The notes beneath the pieces are model-generated. The model saw only the letters and a program-made list of their open reading frames with translations. It searched no databases and was not told where the DNA came from. A stretch of 64,000 nucleotides of DNA from Sipunculus nudus (taxonomy: Eukaryota > Annelida > Sipuncula > Golfingiida > Sipunculidae). The translations under genes were made by a program, and so were the position numbers. Below, piece by piece: positions 1 through 13,154 of the stretch (position 1 is its first letter; every line of letters begins with the position of its first letter). The stretch covers positions 22,857,867 through 22,921,866 of the forward strand of contig CM049308.1 in assembly GCA_026874595.1 (NCBI GenBank), in the 5' to 3' direction.

Positions 1-269
1 ATCAGTGCTGCCACTGTGGAATATTTTTAATCTATGGGAGAAAAGATGTAAAAATGTTTAAAACAAGCATCACAAATATTAAGTTTTGTCAAAGTACAAT
101 ATATACCAGTAATGTCAGGATGAACCCTTAATAGGAATAAGTATTTAATTGGTTAATTTAAAAATGTGTGTCACCTTAAAACCCTTGATGTCAAAAGTTA
201 GCCAGGAGCCTGGAAAATAGTGGAGGGGGCTGTAATATGGCAGATTGGTTGCACTACTTGCCTACAGTC

Positions 270-1770
270 TCATGGGATGCCTGAATCACATATCTTGAGG
301 CTCAAAGTCCCTTGCAGAATGCCTTGGCAACATGTATAACTATGAAGGCCAACAGGCTATGACAGAATGCTGATGGCCTCTTGTAGTTGTATGCCTAATA
401 ATACATCCAAAATGACAAAATGCCTGAATTATATATCAATCATCCACCAAACCTCCAGTGTAGTACAGGATGTTTGAGCCATATGGCTTGAAGGTATTCA
501 GAAAATCACATGCATAGCAGGCCTCCTGAGTGCCTGAATCCTTATACCTGGCAGGCAACCATTGTGACAGAATGCCTGATCATCTGCCTTAAAGATCTCC
601 AGACTGTCACATGCCTTGAAGACCTTCAGTATGACAGAATGCCTGACTACAAAACTGAATAGCCTTCCATTGTTATAAAATGCCTGATAAGTCTGCCTAA
701 AAGGCATTCAAACTTGCATACCTAGAGACCACCATTGTGACAGAATACCTGACTAGCATGCCTTAAAGACATTCGGTTGCTTACCTAGAGGCATCCTGTG
801 TGAGATGATGCCAGTTTAGCATGCCTTAAAGGCATTCAGACTTACATATCTAAAGGCCTCATGCTTTAAACTGGTATGCCTTAAGGCATTCAAACATATA
901 CCCAGAGGCCTTTTGTGTGAGAGAATGCCTGTTGTGCATGACTTAAAGTCATTGAAGACCCACATACCTAGAGGCCTGTGTTATGGAATGTCTGACTAGC
1001 ATGCCCTAAATGTATTCCAACTCAAATTCCCAGAGGCCTCCTGTGTAATAATAGAATGCCTGACTAGCATGCCTTAAAGGCATTCAAACCCACACATGTA
1101 GAGGCCTCCTGTGTGAAGGAATGTCTGACTAGAAATCATTCCAACTTGCATACTAGAGGCCTCCTGTGTTATAAAATTCCTGCCTAACATGCCTTAAGGC
1201 ATTCAAACCGAAATACCTAGAGGCCTCCTGTGTGATAGAATGCCTCTCCAGCATTCTTTAAAGGTATTCAAACTTGCATACTTAAAGGCCTACTTTCTGA
1301 TAGAATGCCTGACTAGCATGCCTTAAAGGCATTAAACTTGCACACCTAGAGTCCTCATGTCTGAAAGAATGCCTGACTAGCATGCCTGAAAGGCATCCCA
1401 ACTCACATATTAGAGGCCACCAGTGTGATAAAATGCCTGCCTAACATGTGTTAAAGGCATTCAAACCCAAATACCGAGAGGCCTCCTGTATGATAAATGC
1501 CTGTCCAGCATGCCTGAAAGGCATTTAAACTTGCATACCTAGAGGCCTCCTGTGTAATAGAATGCCTTACTAACATGCCTTTAAGGCATTAAACTTGCAT
1601 ACCTGGAGGCCCCATGTCTAATAGAATGCCTGCCTTACATGCCTTTAAGGCATTCAAACCCACACACCTAGAGGCCTTCTGTGTGAGTGAATGCCTGACA
1701 AGCATGCCTTAAAGGCATTCAAACCCACACACCTAGAGGCCTCCTGTGTGAGAGAATGCCTCATCATGAA
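270..1770. repeat. Minisatellite, about 62-66 bp unit
   Basis: Degenerate tandem repeats. Each unit runs roughly as GAATGCCTGACTAGCATGCC, then TTAAAGGCATTCAAAC, a TGCATACCTAGAGG segment and CCTCCTGTGTGATA. The best-preserved copies lie at about 1000-1760, with more decayed copies back to about 270. Each unit holds a near-palindrome, ATGCCTTAAAGGCAT, and an AGGCCT palindrome. Indels are frequent and no reading frame is kept, so the array is read as non-coding. Short open frames here are chance. Confidence 0.9.
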
Positions 1771-3540
1771 TCGAAGTTTGAAGACCTCTTGTGTTATGGA
1801 ATAGAGGGTTCATACACCTCAGTGATGTTTATGGTCAGATTTTGGCAAAAAACCTCAATGAAAGAATCCCGTCATAATTTAATAACAAATATATAACATA
1901 AACAGGGATGAGTGATAAATGAGTGTATATTATGGTATATTCAAGGTAAGGGTAAATCAGTGTATTTTGAATAGACTAAGTTTTGCAATATTCTGACCAG
2001 CAAAGTTGTTAGAATTAAGTAGGATTTCATCTTTCATGACACTAGCCATCTGGAGAGGGAATCCGCCCATTAGGATTTTGAATGTCTTGGTTTTAGTCAG
2101 AAGGGAGCCTTTCCTACAAGCCAGACCTTCACGCCATAACCCCCAGCCAGAGAAGTGGTTCTCTTGGTCAAGCTGATATATGTAACAGTAATTCCAGAAT
2201 AAAATGATATAAAAATAGTCATACAGGATGAGATAGATTTAGAGTGCGCTATGGATTGATATTTAAGTTCCATGATTTGACCCCAGGGTCAATGTTGCAG
2301 CAAATGTATACACTTCCAGTCAACCAGCTAGATCATGTTATATAAAATTCTTTAAAAAGTTCCTTAGAGTAGAACTATGTAAATGTGTGTTTAGAGATAT
2401 TTAAAAAGAAACAGGCAGTTTGACAACAGTTTAAGTGTGATTGTTAGATCTCTCTCCATTTATATTGCCTAAGATATGTTGCCAGGGAACTGCCTTTCTC
2501 TAATGTATATGTTGGCAGTAAAAGAGAGCTTTGTATGTCACAGTGTCATGTAGACCAAATAGGTCACGGTTTAATTATATATCTGTGGTATATTTGAATC
2601 AGCCATAAACATGACAATGCTAGATGCATTTATGATGGTGGGTATCTTCTTTCTGGCAATAAAGACGGCAGAAGTGTCTAGGAAATTTATTACAGAAATA
2701 CCAGTGATGCATGGTTAAATATTGGTCCATAATTCTTTTTTTTTAATTTTTGTAAAGGAAATTTCTTTTTCTTTTTATTCCTTTTGTTCGTGAGAGAAAT
2801 CTCATATAATTGAATGAAAATAAGTTCTTTTAATATTGAAGACAAAAATGCAGTTTATTTAAGTTAGGCCATTGTTTGGCAAATTGTAGACCAAATATTC
2901 TTTGGATTTTGTGGACAGTGTATTTTGGGATATTCATCCGAAGTATATTCATGTAGGGGCAGATCCATGATTTTGTGAAGGGAGGGTTTTACTGTTACAC
3001 CAAGGTATTTATAATGCTCTTGAAGAGATCATCCACTCCATGAAGGCCAGTGGTGGGGTGAGGGGGACTGTGGGGGCTAGCCTTAAATATTGGTGGAATA
3101 AAACACTGCAAGGGAAGATTTTTCTCTTATAGTATGGGGTCCTAGAAGTATTTGGAAGGAGGGAAAGGGGGGGGGGGGGGCGGTTAAGTGACAGTTTGAT
3201 GGCCATGAGACCTGTATCATTCAAGTAGAATCCTGAGGAACATTTTGGGGATGACCATGCCCTCATCTGCAAATTATAGTAGGATGCACTTCCATCAACA
3301 TGCAAACTTTTAAAGAGAATTCAAGAAGCTGTGTAACAGAAGTTGATGATATACAAGTCTATGGTACTGACAATTGTGACCATACCCACATACAGGGGAC
3401 ACAGTTGTAATCTAAATTGCTTTAAAAATTTCCAGGGAACACACAGATATACCTGTATTAAGAGAAATGTGATGGGGTGAAGCAGATGTTATTAAGCTGT
3501 TGTACTTCATTACTTTGTAGGGCATGCACATATTATACAC
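1771..3540. other. Unique AT-rich sequence, no gene seen
   Basis: No coding frame, tRNA or recognisable mobile element was found. The stretch includes a 14-base G run at 3167-3180, which is a likely length-variable site. Confidence 0.6.
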
Positions 3541-3570
3541 ACATCTTTTACATATAGGTGTTATGAGATG

Positions 3571-3581
3571 TATATATAGAT

Positions 3582-3634
<53 letters not shown>

Positions 3635-3661
3635 TTATATGATAGAGAGAGAGAGAGAGAG
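3571..3661. repeat. (TA)n then (GA)n microsatellite
   Basis: About 70 bp of near-pure TA repeat with a few TTA interruptions, followed by GATAGAGAGAGAGAGAGA. Confidence 0.95.
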
Positions 3662-4379
3662 AAAAGGGGATCACCCACACATACATACACAATATAAAAA
3701 TGTTATGAGCTTTAGTACTTTTAAGAGAGGATATCTATAGGTAGAGAATACTTTTATAATTTTTGTACTTTACAGGTCAGTATTTTCTTTAATACAGCTC
3801 TTCAGACCAAGTTTCTTTGAAATAGTGCTCCTACAGCAAATAGTACTTGACTATAGTGGACTGGGCAGTCAACTTTAAAGAACCAAATGTTTTAAACCAG
3901 CATATGGAGCCTGTGTAAGCCTGAAGCAGCTGTTGAACACTGCGTAAGATACAGAGGGGATGACTTGTGAGATCAATGGGAGAGATTAAATTTACATTTT
4001 ATAAGACCACTTAACTTTACAGTACAGCAGTGGTTTGCCCTTAATGATGGCCAGTCCTTATGGACTCTGGTGCCACTGCAGGGGCCAGGGACCTTGTGTA
4101 TATCTGTATAATACAATCTTTATTACGGACAGGCCGGTTCCTAGTTGTTTTGCAGCTGTCTCGTTGCTACTATTATGGCCGACATGGGGACACAACACTG
4201 AGACAGCTATGCCCCACTACAGACCCACTATACAATGTCTGTTTGCGTGACATGGGTATTTTATGAGGTCACTCAATAGCAGTTGAGTGTGCTTTTTTAT
4301 CCCCATTCAATAAGAGATGTTTGTATTTTCTATTTTATTCATAGAGATATGTGTATAGTTGCCAGTCCAATTGTGACTG

Positions 4380-5400
4380 ATGAAATTGTGGGACATTGTT
4401 GCGGCCAGGCCCCCTCTTCTCTCGCCATGCCCTTGTAAGTGTTAAAGTTTCATTCCAGATCAGTCCTTTGAGAGACATTGATTGTGGCCACATATCGGCC
4501 TGTGTTCGCCACTCCGTTTTTTTAGACTCAGTGGCCTGGTGAATGATTAATGTCCCTGAATGGGCAGGCGTCTGCCCTACATTTTTTAGCAGCTGGTTTT
4601 TCGCAGGCAGGCCACTTCTGAATGTCGGTAGCCATAACAGAAAAGAGGTGTTTGGAAGCGGCTAGATTAGACCCCGCTGTACAAACTAATGACTGTCGAT
4701 CTACAAGCACAGCTAGCCAGCCCACTGTTCTACCAATCCCCCCCCCCCCCCTTATCCCGCAGTGGTGTTTTTTTTTTTTTTACGAGGCATGCTAGCTGGC
4801 CTTGAGCCACCAAAGTTTACACGGCAGTCATTTTGGGCATGGGGAGGGTCAGATTAGCTTTCCAGTGGAATGCATGCCAGTTTTTTATGAGGCAGACCCT
4901 GAGCTTGCCAGTCACTAGAACCTCTGGCCCGCTCAGTACCCATAAACCATCATAAATATATACGCGTGAGCGTGTCACTGCCAGTGGACGGCAGTAATTA
5001 TGTGGGCTTAGCCTTGTGTGCATATGATGATACTGCATGTAGGTGGGGAAGGCGTCTCATAGCTGGTGCTATGTATATTTTAATAGGGCTTTGTATGCAA
5101 ATGCTACAGATGCCTGGTCAAGTGGGGGGATTTGTAGCAGGGCCAGAATTGGCCGTGAATGTTTTGATTCATTCATGGAGTGTTCTGGGCACACTCCATA
5201 GTACAACAGATACCTATATAAAGGTCTTGTGTGGGGTCCCGACACCCAGCCACGGCCGGACAAATCAATAAATAATATGTTATCAACTGTGGCTGGATAG
5301 TTTTTTACTTCCTGGTCGCAGCCTCCCTAGTGACACAGATGGTCATGAATGGTCCCTGTCCTGGGCGGCCTCGCCAACCTCGTTGAAGTTTAATCAATAG
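4380..5400. other. Higher-complexity non-coding island
   Basis: This stretch is less AT-rich and not visibly repetitive. It carries a 14-base C run (4738-4751) and a 14-base T run (4768-4781). Open frames of up to 101 codons occur on both strands but overlap each other and lack family features. It could hold a regulatory element or decayed exons; the sequence alone does not decide. Confidence 0.3.
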
Positions 5401-5580
5401 AACTGTAGAATTTCTGCCATATCATTCTGGTGGTTTGATACTTTCACATTTGGACCATCGACCGAAGGGCTTGACCAGGAGCTATAGTGCCTGTGTTCAT
5501 GTAGATAGCAGTCTTTCTTCCAGCTGCTTTTGCTATCATATTGCACCTCCAAATGTTTTGTCCAGGAGAAAAGTGTAGCG

Positions 5581-8500
5581 TTGATGTTTAGGATATCAGC
5601 TAGAACCCCGTAGCTTCTGAGTCCCCTGGATGTTTAGGAAGTCAGGTAGCTAGTGTTCCATATGTCCTAAGGGCTAATGATTGCTTATATGTTTACGATG
5701 TCACCTAGCAATCCCCTGTATGTTTATGATATCAACTAGCACCTGATTTGTTTGAGTTAAGGATATCATGTAGGCTTGAGGATATCATCAGAGGTTTACA
5801 ACTAGAATCCCCTTATGGATGTTTTTTGATATCAAATAGTAACCCCCTGTTTGTTTACAACTAGTATTCCCCTGGATGTTTACACCTGGCACCTCTTGGA
5901 TGTTTAAGATGTCAGCTACAGCTCCCTGAATGTTTATGATATCAACTAGTAATCCCTGGGTGTTAGGGATATCAGCTTGCACCCCTGTATGTAAAGGATA
6001 TCAGCTAGCACCCCTGTATGTATATGATATCACATCATAACAGCTAGCAGCCCTATATTTATATGATACCAGCTAGCATCTCCTGGATGGTTATATGATT
6101 TGAGGTACCATCCCCCCTGATGTATAGGATATCAGCTTGCAACTCCTGGATGGTTAGAGTGTCAGATAGAGCTCACTGATTGTTCATGATATCTGCTAGC
6201 ATTCTTTGGGTGTTTAAATTATCAGCTAGCACCCCTGTATGTAAAGGATACCAGATAGCACCCCTGTATGTATATGATATCACATCATATCAGCTAGCAC
6301 CCTTATATTTATATGAGACGAGCTAGCATCCCCTGGATGGTTATATGATATGAGCTATCACCCCCCCTGATGTATAGGATATCAGCTAGCAACTCCTGCA
6401 GCTAGAGCTCCCCGTATGATTTTGATATAAACTAGTATGCCCTGGGTGTTTAGAATATCAGCTAGAATACCAATAGGATATGTAAAATATCAGCTAACAC
6501 CTGGATGATTAAGATATCAGCTTGCACCCCTAGGATGTGTAGGATATCAGTTAGAGCTCCTTGAATTATTAGAATATCAATGAGCATCCCCCTGGATGCT
6601 AAGGATATCAACAAGCACTCCCTGGATGTTTAGGATATCAACAAGCATCCTCCCAGGAGGTATAGGATATCAGCTAGCAACTCCTGGATGTTTAGGATAT
6701 CAGCTAGAGCTCTTTAAATGTTTAGGATATCATGTAGCACACTTGTATGTAAATGATATCAGGTAGCACCCCTATATGTATATGATATTAGCTACCATCC
6801 CCCTTGATGTATAGGATATCAGCTAGCAACTCCTGCAACTCTCAGCTAGATCTCCCCGTATGATTTTGATATAAACTAGTATTCCATGGGTGTTTAGAAT
6901 ATCAGCTAGAACCCCAATAGGATATGTAGGATATCAGCTGACACATGGATGTTTAAGGTATCAGCTAGCACCCCCAGGATGTGTAGGATATCAGTTAGAG
7001 CTCCTTGAATTATTAGAATATCAATGAGCATCCCCCTGAATGCTAAGGATATCAACGAGTACTCCCTGGATGTTTAGGATATCAACAAGCATCCTCCCAG
7101 GATGTATAGGATTTCAGCTAGCAACTCCTGGATGGTTAGGATATCAGCTAGAGCTCTTTAAATGTTTAGGATTTTATGTAGCACCCCTGTATGTAAAAGA
7201 TATCAGGTAGCACCCCTATATGTATATGATATCAGCTAGCATCCCTATATGTACATTATATCAGCTAGTGTCCCCTTGATGGTTATATGATATCTGCTAG
7301 CATCCCCTATGATGTATAGGATATCAGCTAGAGTTCCCTGAATGTATAGGATATCAGCTAGCGCACTTGTATGTCAAGGATATCAGCTAGCACCCATATA
7401 TGTATATGATTTCAGCTAACACCCCTATGAAGTATATGATATGAGCTAGCACCCTCTGGATATGAATGGTATCTGCTAGAACCCCTGTATGTAAAGGATA
7501 TCAGCTGGCACCCCCAGAATGCTTAGGATATCAGCTAGTATCCCCCAGGATGTATGGGATATCAGCTAGCATCCCCCAAGATGTATGGGATATCAGCTAG
7601 CATCCACCAAAATGTTTAGGATATCAGCTAGAACTGACTGGATGTGTAGATAATCAGCTATCATCCCCCCCCCCAAAAAAAAATGTTTAAGATATCATCA
7701 GGTATCTCCTGGATGTTAACAATATCATTTAGAGCCCCATGGATTTACAGGATATCAACTAGCATGCCCTGGATGCTTAAGATATCAGTTATCACCCCCT
7801 CCTCCCCCCAAAAAATTGTTAAGGATATCATCTAGTTTCCCCTGGATGTTTAGGATATCAGCTAGAGCTCCCTGGATGTGTAGGATATCAGCTAGACCCC
7901 AGATGTGTAGGATATCAGGTAATAACTCCCACCAGTTGGATTCTTAAGATATCATTGAGCATCTCCTGGGTGATTTAATGTCAGCAAGCATCCCCCTTGA
8001 TCTTTAGAATATCACCTGGTATCCCCTTGTTATTTAAAATATAGCCTTGTACCCCCTGAATATTTAGGATATCAGCTAGCAGCCCCTTGATGTTTAGGAT
8101 ATCAACAAACATGCCCATGGATGTATAGGATATCAGCTGGTAACTCCTGGATGGTTATATGATATGAGCTACCATCCCCTCTGATGTATAGATTATCAGC
8201 TAGCAACTCCTGGATGGTTATATGATATGAGCTACCATCCCCCCTGATGTATAGAATATCAGCTAGCAACTCCTGGATGGTTATATGATATGAGCTACCA
8301 TCCCCCCTGATGTATAGAATATCAGCTAGCAACTCCTGGATGGTTATATGATATGAGCTACCATCCCCTCTGATGTATAGATTATCAGCTTGCAACTCTT
8401 GGATGGTTATATGATATGAGCTACCATCCCCTCTGATGTATAGATTATCAGCTAGCAACTCCTGGATGGTTATATGATATGAGCTACCATCCCCCCTGAT

Positions 8501-9900
8501 GTATAGGATATCAGCTAGCAACTCCTGGATGGTTATATGATATGAGCTACCATCCCCTCTGATGTATAGGATATCAGCTAGCAACTCCTGAATGGTTATA
8601 TGATATGAGCTACCATCCCCCCTGATGTATAGGATATCAGCTAGCAACTCCTGGATGGTTATATGATATGAGCTACCATCCCCTCTGATGTATAGATTAT
8701 CAGCTAGCAACTCCTGGATGGTTATATGAAATTAGCTACCATTCCCCTGATGTATAGGATATCAGCTAGCAACTCCTGGATGGTTATATGATATTAGCTA
8801 CCATTCCCCTGATGTATAGGATATCAGCTAGCAACTCCTGGATGGTTATATGATATGAGCTACCATCCCCTCTGATGTATAGATTATCAGCTAGCAACTC
8901 CTGGTTGGTTATATGATATGAGCTACCATCCCCTCTGATGTATAGGATATCAGCTAGCAACTCTTGAATGGTTATATGATATAAGCTTCCATCCCCCCTG
9001 ATGTATAGAATATCAGCTAGCAACTCCTGGATGCTAGAGCTCCCAGAATGTTTATGATATCAACTTGGGTGTTAAGAATATCAGCCAGCACCCCTAACAG
9101 GATGTGTAAGATACCAGCTAATACCTGGAAGTGTAGTATATTAGCTGGCATCCCCAAGGGTGTATAGGATATTAGCTAGAGCTCCCTGGATGTGTAGGAT
9201 ATCAGTTAATATCTCTTGAATGTTTACAACTCCCTCCTGTTGGATGCTTAAGATATCAGCTAGCATCTCCTGGGTGCTTAAATAAATGTCAGCTAGCATC
9301 CCCCTGGATATTTAGAATATCAACTAGCAGCCTCTTTATGTTTAAGATATCAATGAGCATCCCTCTTGATGTGTAGGATATCAACAAGCATCCCCCAAGA
9401 TGAATAGGATATCAGCTAGCAAATCCTGGATGGTAAGGATATCAGCTAGAGCTTCCTATATGTAAAGGTTATCTGCTAGCACCCCCAGGATGGTTAGGAT
9501 ATCTAGCTAGTATCTGCTGGGTGTTAACAACTGACACCCAGGCCCTGGATATACAATACAACAAATAGCACCCCTGGATGATTAGAATATCCACTACCAT
9601 CCTCCTGGATGTTAAGAATATGAACTACCATCCCCCTGGATGTTTAGGATATCTACTAGCACCCCCTAGAGGTTTAGGATATCAAAAAGTATTCCCTGGA
9701 TCTTAAGGATATTAAAAAAAATATCCCTTGGATGTTTAGGATATCTAGAAATATCCCCTGGATGTTCAGGATATCAATTTTTATCAGTTTTCATATATTT
9801 TGTATATCACCTAGCATCTTCCAAGTCCATGGACAGGACATTAATATATGAGCTAGCAGCCCACATGATAGATATCAGGTAATACCTCTCTCTGTTTGGA
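5581..9900. repeat. About 30 bp satellite with GATATC/GCTAGC palindromes
   Basis: Roughly 140 tandem units with consensus GGATATCAGCTAGC, then ACCCCTGGATGTTTA. The core carries two 6 bp palindromes (GATATC and GCTAGC) four bases apart. The ends at 5581-6000 and 9500-9900 are more diverged than the centre, as expected when unequal exchange homogenises the middle. Variant units share changes in blocks: the 6360-6660 and 6800-7110 segments are near-duplicates. Confidence 0.95.
8105..9025. repeat. 63 bp higher-order subarray of the 30 bp satellite
   Basis: About 14 very similar dimers of 63 bp. One half carries GGATATCAGCTAGCAACTCC and the other ATGATATGAGCTACCATCCC. Because 63 is divisible by 3, the minus strand stays open for 202 codons (8102-8710) and 79 codons (8784-9023), giving a 21-residue repeat containing ADILYIRGDGSSYHITIQE. 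It is the youngest and most homogeneous part of the array. I read the open frame as a by-product of unit length, not as a gene. Confidence 0.9.
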
Positions 9901-11590
9901 GATATATATTGAATGTACATCTTACCTGTATTGTAAGACATCATTGTAATGCTGACATCCAGTCAAATACTTTTAATAAAATGTTGAAATTAAATTCCAT
10001 TACTGAAAATTGCATTGAAATTTGTCACAACTGATAAACAGTTTTTCCAGTTTCATATCCATAAAGGAAGTTTAAAAAGTCCATTATGTTTCAAGTAAAA
10101 TCTGAGGTTTTGATATCAATAGGTGCTGTCAACAGGTCTTGTTTCGGGGTCTGTTTTCTTTAGACTTCTTCCACATGAAAACATTGTGATTATCATTTAT
10201 ATTGCCAATGATGCAAGGAGTTTGAGTGATAGAGGAAAACAATTTCTGCACGGAACAGGTAACACTCGCTGTCAAAAAAGGCTAGGGGTCCTTTTGAAGG
10301 AAGCAATTGGTAAAGTTCCCCCTTCCTTTAGAGTGATTATATTCCTGTAAGTAATCTAATTGACACAGAAGGTATTTTATGTCCTTTTCTAAGGATATTC
10401 ACTGAAGCAGATGCATTTAACATTTAAGTATTTTATGGGGACTTCACACAGCAATCTGAAGCCTGGCTCACAAGGGCTGCAGCACTGAAATTTGGTCCAA
10501 CAATATTAGTCAAAACCTGTGACCTGGACTCAAAACATTTTGTCACTTATCATCTCTTGTTACAAAGCAGCATTAAAATGGCGTTAATATCTGCAAGCTG
10601 CTGGCAAAATCTATTGCAGGATCTGTTACAGAAAAGATTTTACACCAAACTGAAATTATCAGGGGCAGCTGAGAATCGGCAAACCAAAGTCGCTGTTAGT
10701 GCCAAAGTGAGGATAGCAGTTTCAAATAAATGCACCTTGTTTTGATATGATTGAAATATAAATACTAACTACTGGCAGCTTATGTCCAACCAGTTGTGAA
10801 ATTTACCAGATCTGTTAATGATACTGAACATAGGGCCTACTTGTTTATTAAGGTTTTAGGGTGATGCTGGTAGCCTGTGTCAATATCCATGAATATTTAT
10901 GAGATCTCGCACTCTTTCACTCTGTAACTGGTTATCAACTCCTCATCTAGTTTCTTAGTTAGTTTACTTAGTTAAAGCTTAGTAAAAATATTTAACAGAC
11001 CAGTTCATTTATCGATTGATAATTCCTTATTTCCCAAATCTTGTCCATTTAGGATTAAAGTGATATCTGATAAAGCTAGAAAAAGTATATTACAAATCTT
11101 TTAGTAGCTCATCCCACCATATGCAAATATATGCAAATTTTTTCAAAATCACAAAAAAATAAACCTCTTCTCTTTTATTTCTTTAACTGATTTTGATTTT
11201 GTTTTTTTTTATCTAATAGAGCTAGGTGTGGGCTTTTAAACTTAAACACAGAATTTGAAATTTATTAATTGTGCAAATCTATGCAAAATTCTTTTCAAAA
11301 TCACAAGAAAAAAAGCAAATCCAGATTTTGAAAGTGTTTGTTTTATCTGTTTGGGCTTGGAGTTACTCTTCTAAACTATTATACAGATGTTAGAAACTGC
11401 AGGTAGGGCCTGCTGAAACACCAACTTCCTGTAATGAAAAGTTAATTCTATGCACAAAGTGCAAACTTTAATATTTCACTAGTTCCGGATGACTGCTATG
11501 TCATTGATGTTCTGGTTAATAAGAGTAATATATATTGATATTTTGGAGAAACCATAGTATTAACTGTACTTGTTAATTTTTATATGCCTG
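9901..11590. other. Unique AT-rich sequence, no gene seen
   Basis: Open frames of 62-75 codons on the plus strand show no domain, no codon structure and no splice context that I can defend. Two similar ATGCAAA-rich patches occur near 11120-11150 and 11270-11310. Confidence 0.5.
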
Positions 11591-11594
11591 TCAT

Positions 11595-12120
11595 ATGATG
11601 GGATTATTATGGTATACCTACTGTCTGTCTGTCCATCTGTCAGCCCGTGAACTTTAAATGTCGTCATGATAACTTACCGGGGCTTTGATTTGTTTTCACC
11701 AAACTTACCTTAACTACTTACTATCAGATTATCTGGCCTGAGTTCAATTATGGGCAACATCCACACATATTTAATAAGGTCAAGGGTCAGTAGGCTACTT
11801 TGTGGTATTGCCCCAATAACTTACAAAGAATATTGAGGATTTTGATAAAACTTGTAAGAAATGTTAATCAATAAAATATCTCACCTAAGATTGATTTCCA
11901 GCAAAATCCATTCAGAGGTCACTGCCCTTTGGAGGGACCTTGGTGACCAAAAAAAATCCTATGGATTTTCATAAAACCATTATACATATATACCATTAGA
12001 GTTTCTCACCTGAATTACCTTCTCATCAAAATTCACGCATATTTTATAGGGTCAGAGGTCACCAGATGCATGACGGGTGTTTATGCACATTTGTAGTGCT
12101 CGTCTTTTTGCACTCTTGGC
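11595..12120. mobile_element. Degenerate interspersed repeat, family 'E' core (copy 1)
   Basis: The copy begins around TATTATGGTATACCTACTGTC and a CTGTCTGTCCATCTGTC tract. Loosely repeated blocks of about 150 bp follow, containing AAGGTCA/AGGTCAC-type words and 'ATGGATTTTCATAAAACC'-like pieces. A similar opening (TATTATGGTATTGGCCCTGT, CTTGTCTGTCCATTAAC) and similar core blocks occur at 50710-52800. The internal tandem organisation resembles the Helitron-like elements elsewhere in the window, but I did not find clear terminal hairpins. Confidence 0.45.
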
Positions 12121-12378
12121 TAGGCTCTGTTGCATCTATTTATTTGAATACTAGGTCACTTTCACCTACTTTTAAACCTAATTTTCTTGCTGTTTTAACT
12201 ATCAGTAAATATACAATGAACATAGGTGACCTTGATCAATGAATAGTTCAGTAGATTAATCTATATGCGTTAACAAAAATGTAGATGTGTTGTAAAGAAA
12301 CTAAGTTTGTTGTGTATATATCTAGATATCTAGACTAGTATAGCCTTTTTATGGTGAAATCATCACCATGTGTGACAT

Positions 12379-13143
12379 ACTGTGGAAGTGGTTAATTTGA
12401 ATGTCAGAATTTTCGCGCATTTTTCATTTTATAGCATTAGCGCAGTTCGAATTTTCCTGCAAATCCGTATGTAAGGTAATAAATTGTGTATCAAATTATT
12501 AAAATATTTATGAAAGACAGGTTTGTAATTTAACCTACATCCCACCTAAAAAACCTTTGGGCTTACATGTCACAGGCGACTGGTCAAGTACCGTGACAGC
12601 AAAGTGTGAACAAAACGTAATTTATCAGGACTAATCACATTTGATGATGCAATGGTACTGCAACCACGTTGTTTGACATCTGAGTAAGTTGTAGAATTTC
12701 TCTACAACAACAACTTTGATTATACTAACCAGAAGCAGCCAACTATTTCGAACAACAAACAGAACTGAAAACAGTCACAGGTTGCTCTCAGCTCAGTCAT
12801 ACTTCAAAGCTATGGGAAGGGCTAGGGGTGTCGTAAAAGGCTACTTATTGTTTCACAGTTGTTTCTACAAATCACTATAAATGAGAGGGGTCTTTCTCAG
12901 GAAATTACTTGCTATGAACTCTTATGACAACATGACTACTCTAACATTCTGGTTGAAGAAGCCTCAACTAAAGCGACCATGCATGGAGGGATTACCAGCC
13001 CCACACGACTGTGTGTCAGGCAAGAAAGCTGTAATCTTCCGAACGATAGCGTCAAATTTACGCATGATCTTATTTTAGCGCAAATCCAGCTCCTGCTAAA
13101 AGCGCAAAAATTAAAACCCTGTTAACAAAACGACTTCCACAGT
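12379..13143. mobile_element. DNA transposon-like element with inverted ends (765 bp)
   Basis: The left end ACTGTGGAAGTGGTTAA is matched by the inverted right end GTTAACAAAACGACTTCCAC followed by AGT. Inside each end lies a looser inverted zone rich in GCGC and AAATTT words (12410-12470 against 13050-13110). No convincing target-site duplication is seen. The middle 550 bp is not repetitive and carries a 65-codon plus-strand frame (12881-13078) of unknown nature. Non-autonomous cut-and-paste element is the best reading; the superfamily is not assigned. Confidence 0.6.
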
Positions 13144-13154
13144 GTTTCCTTTTT

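Noticed and set aside
8102-8710. 202-codon minus-strand frame as a repeat protein
   Set aside because: It is confined to the 63 bp homogenised part of a satellite whose flanking units of the same origin are not in frame.
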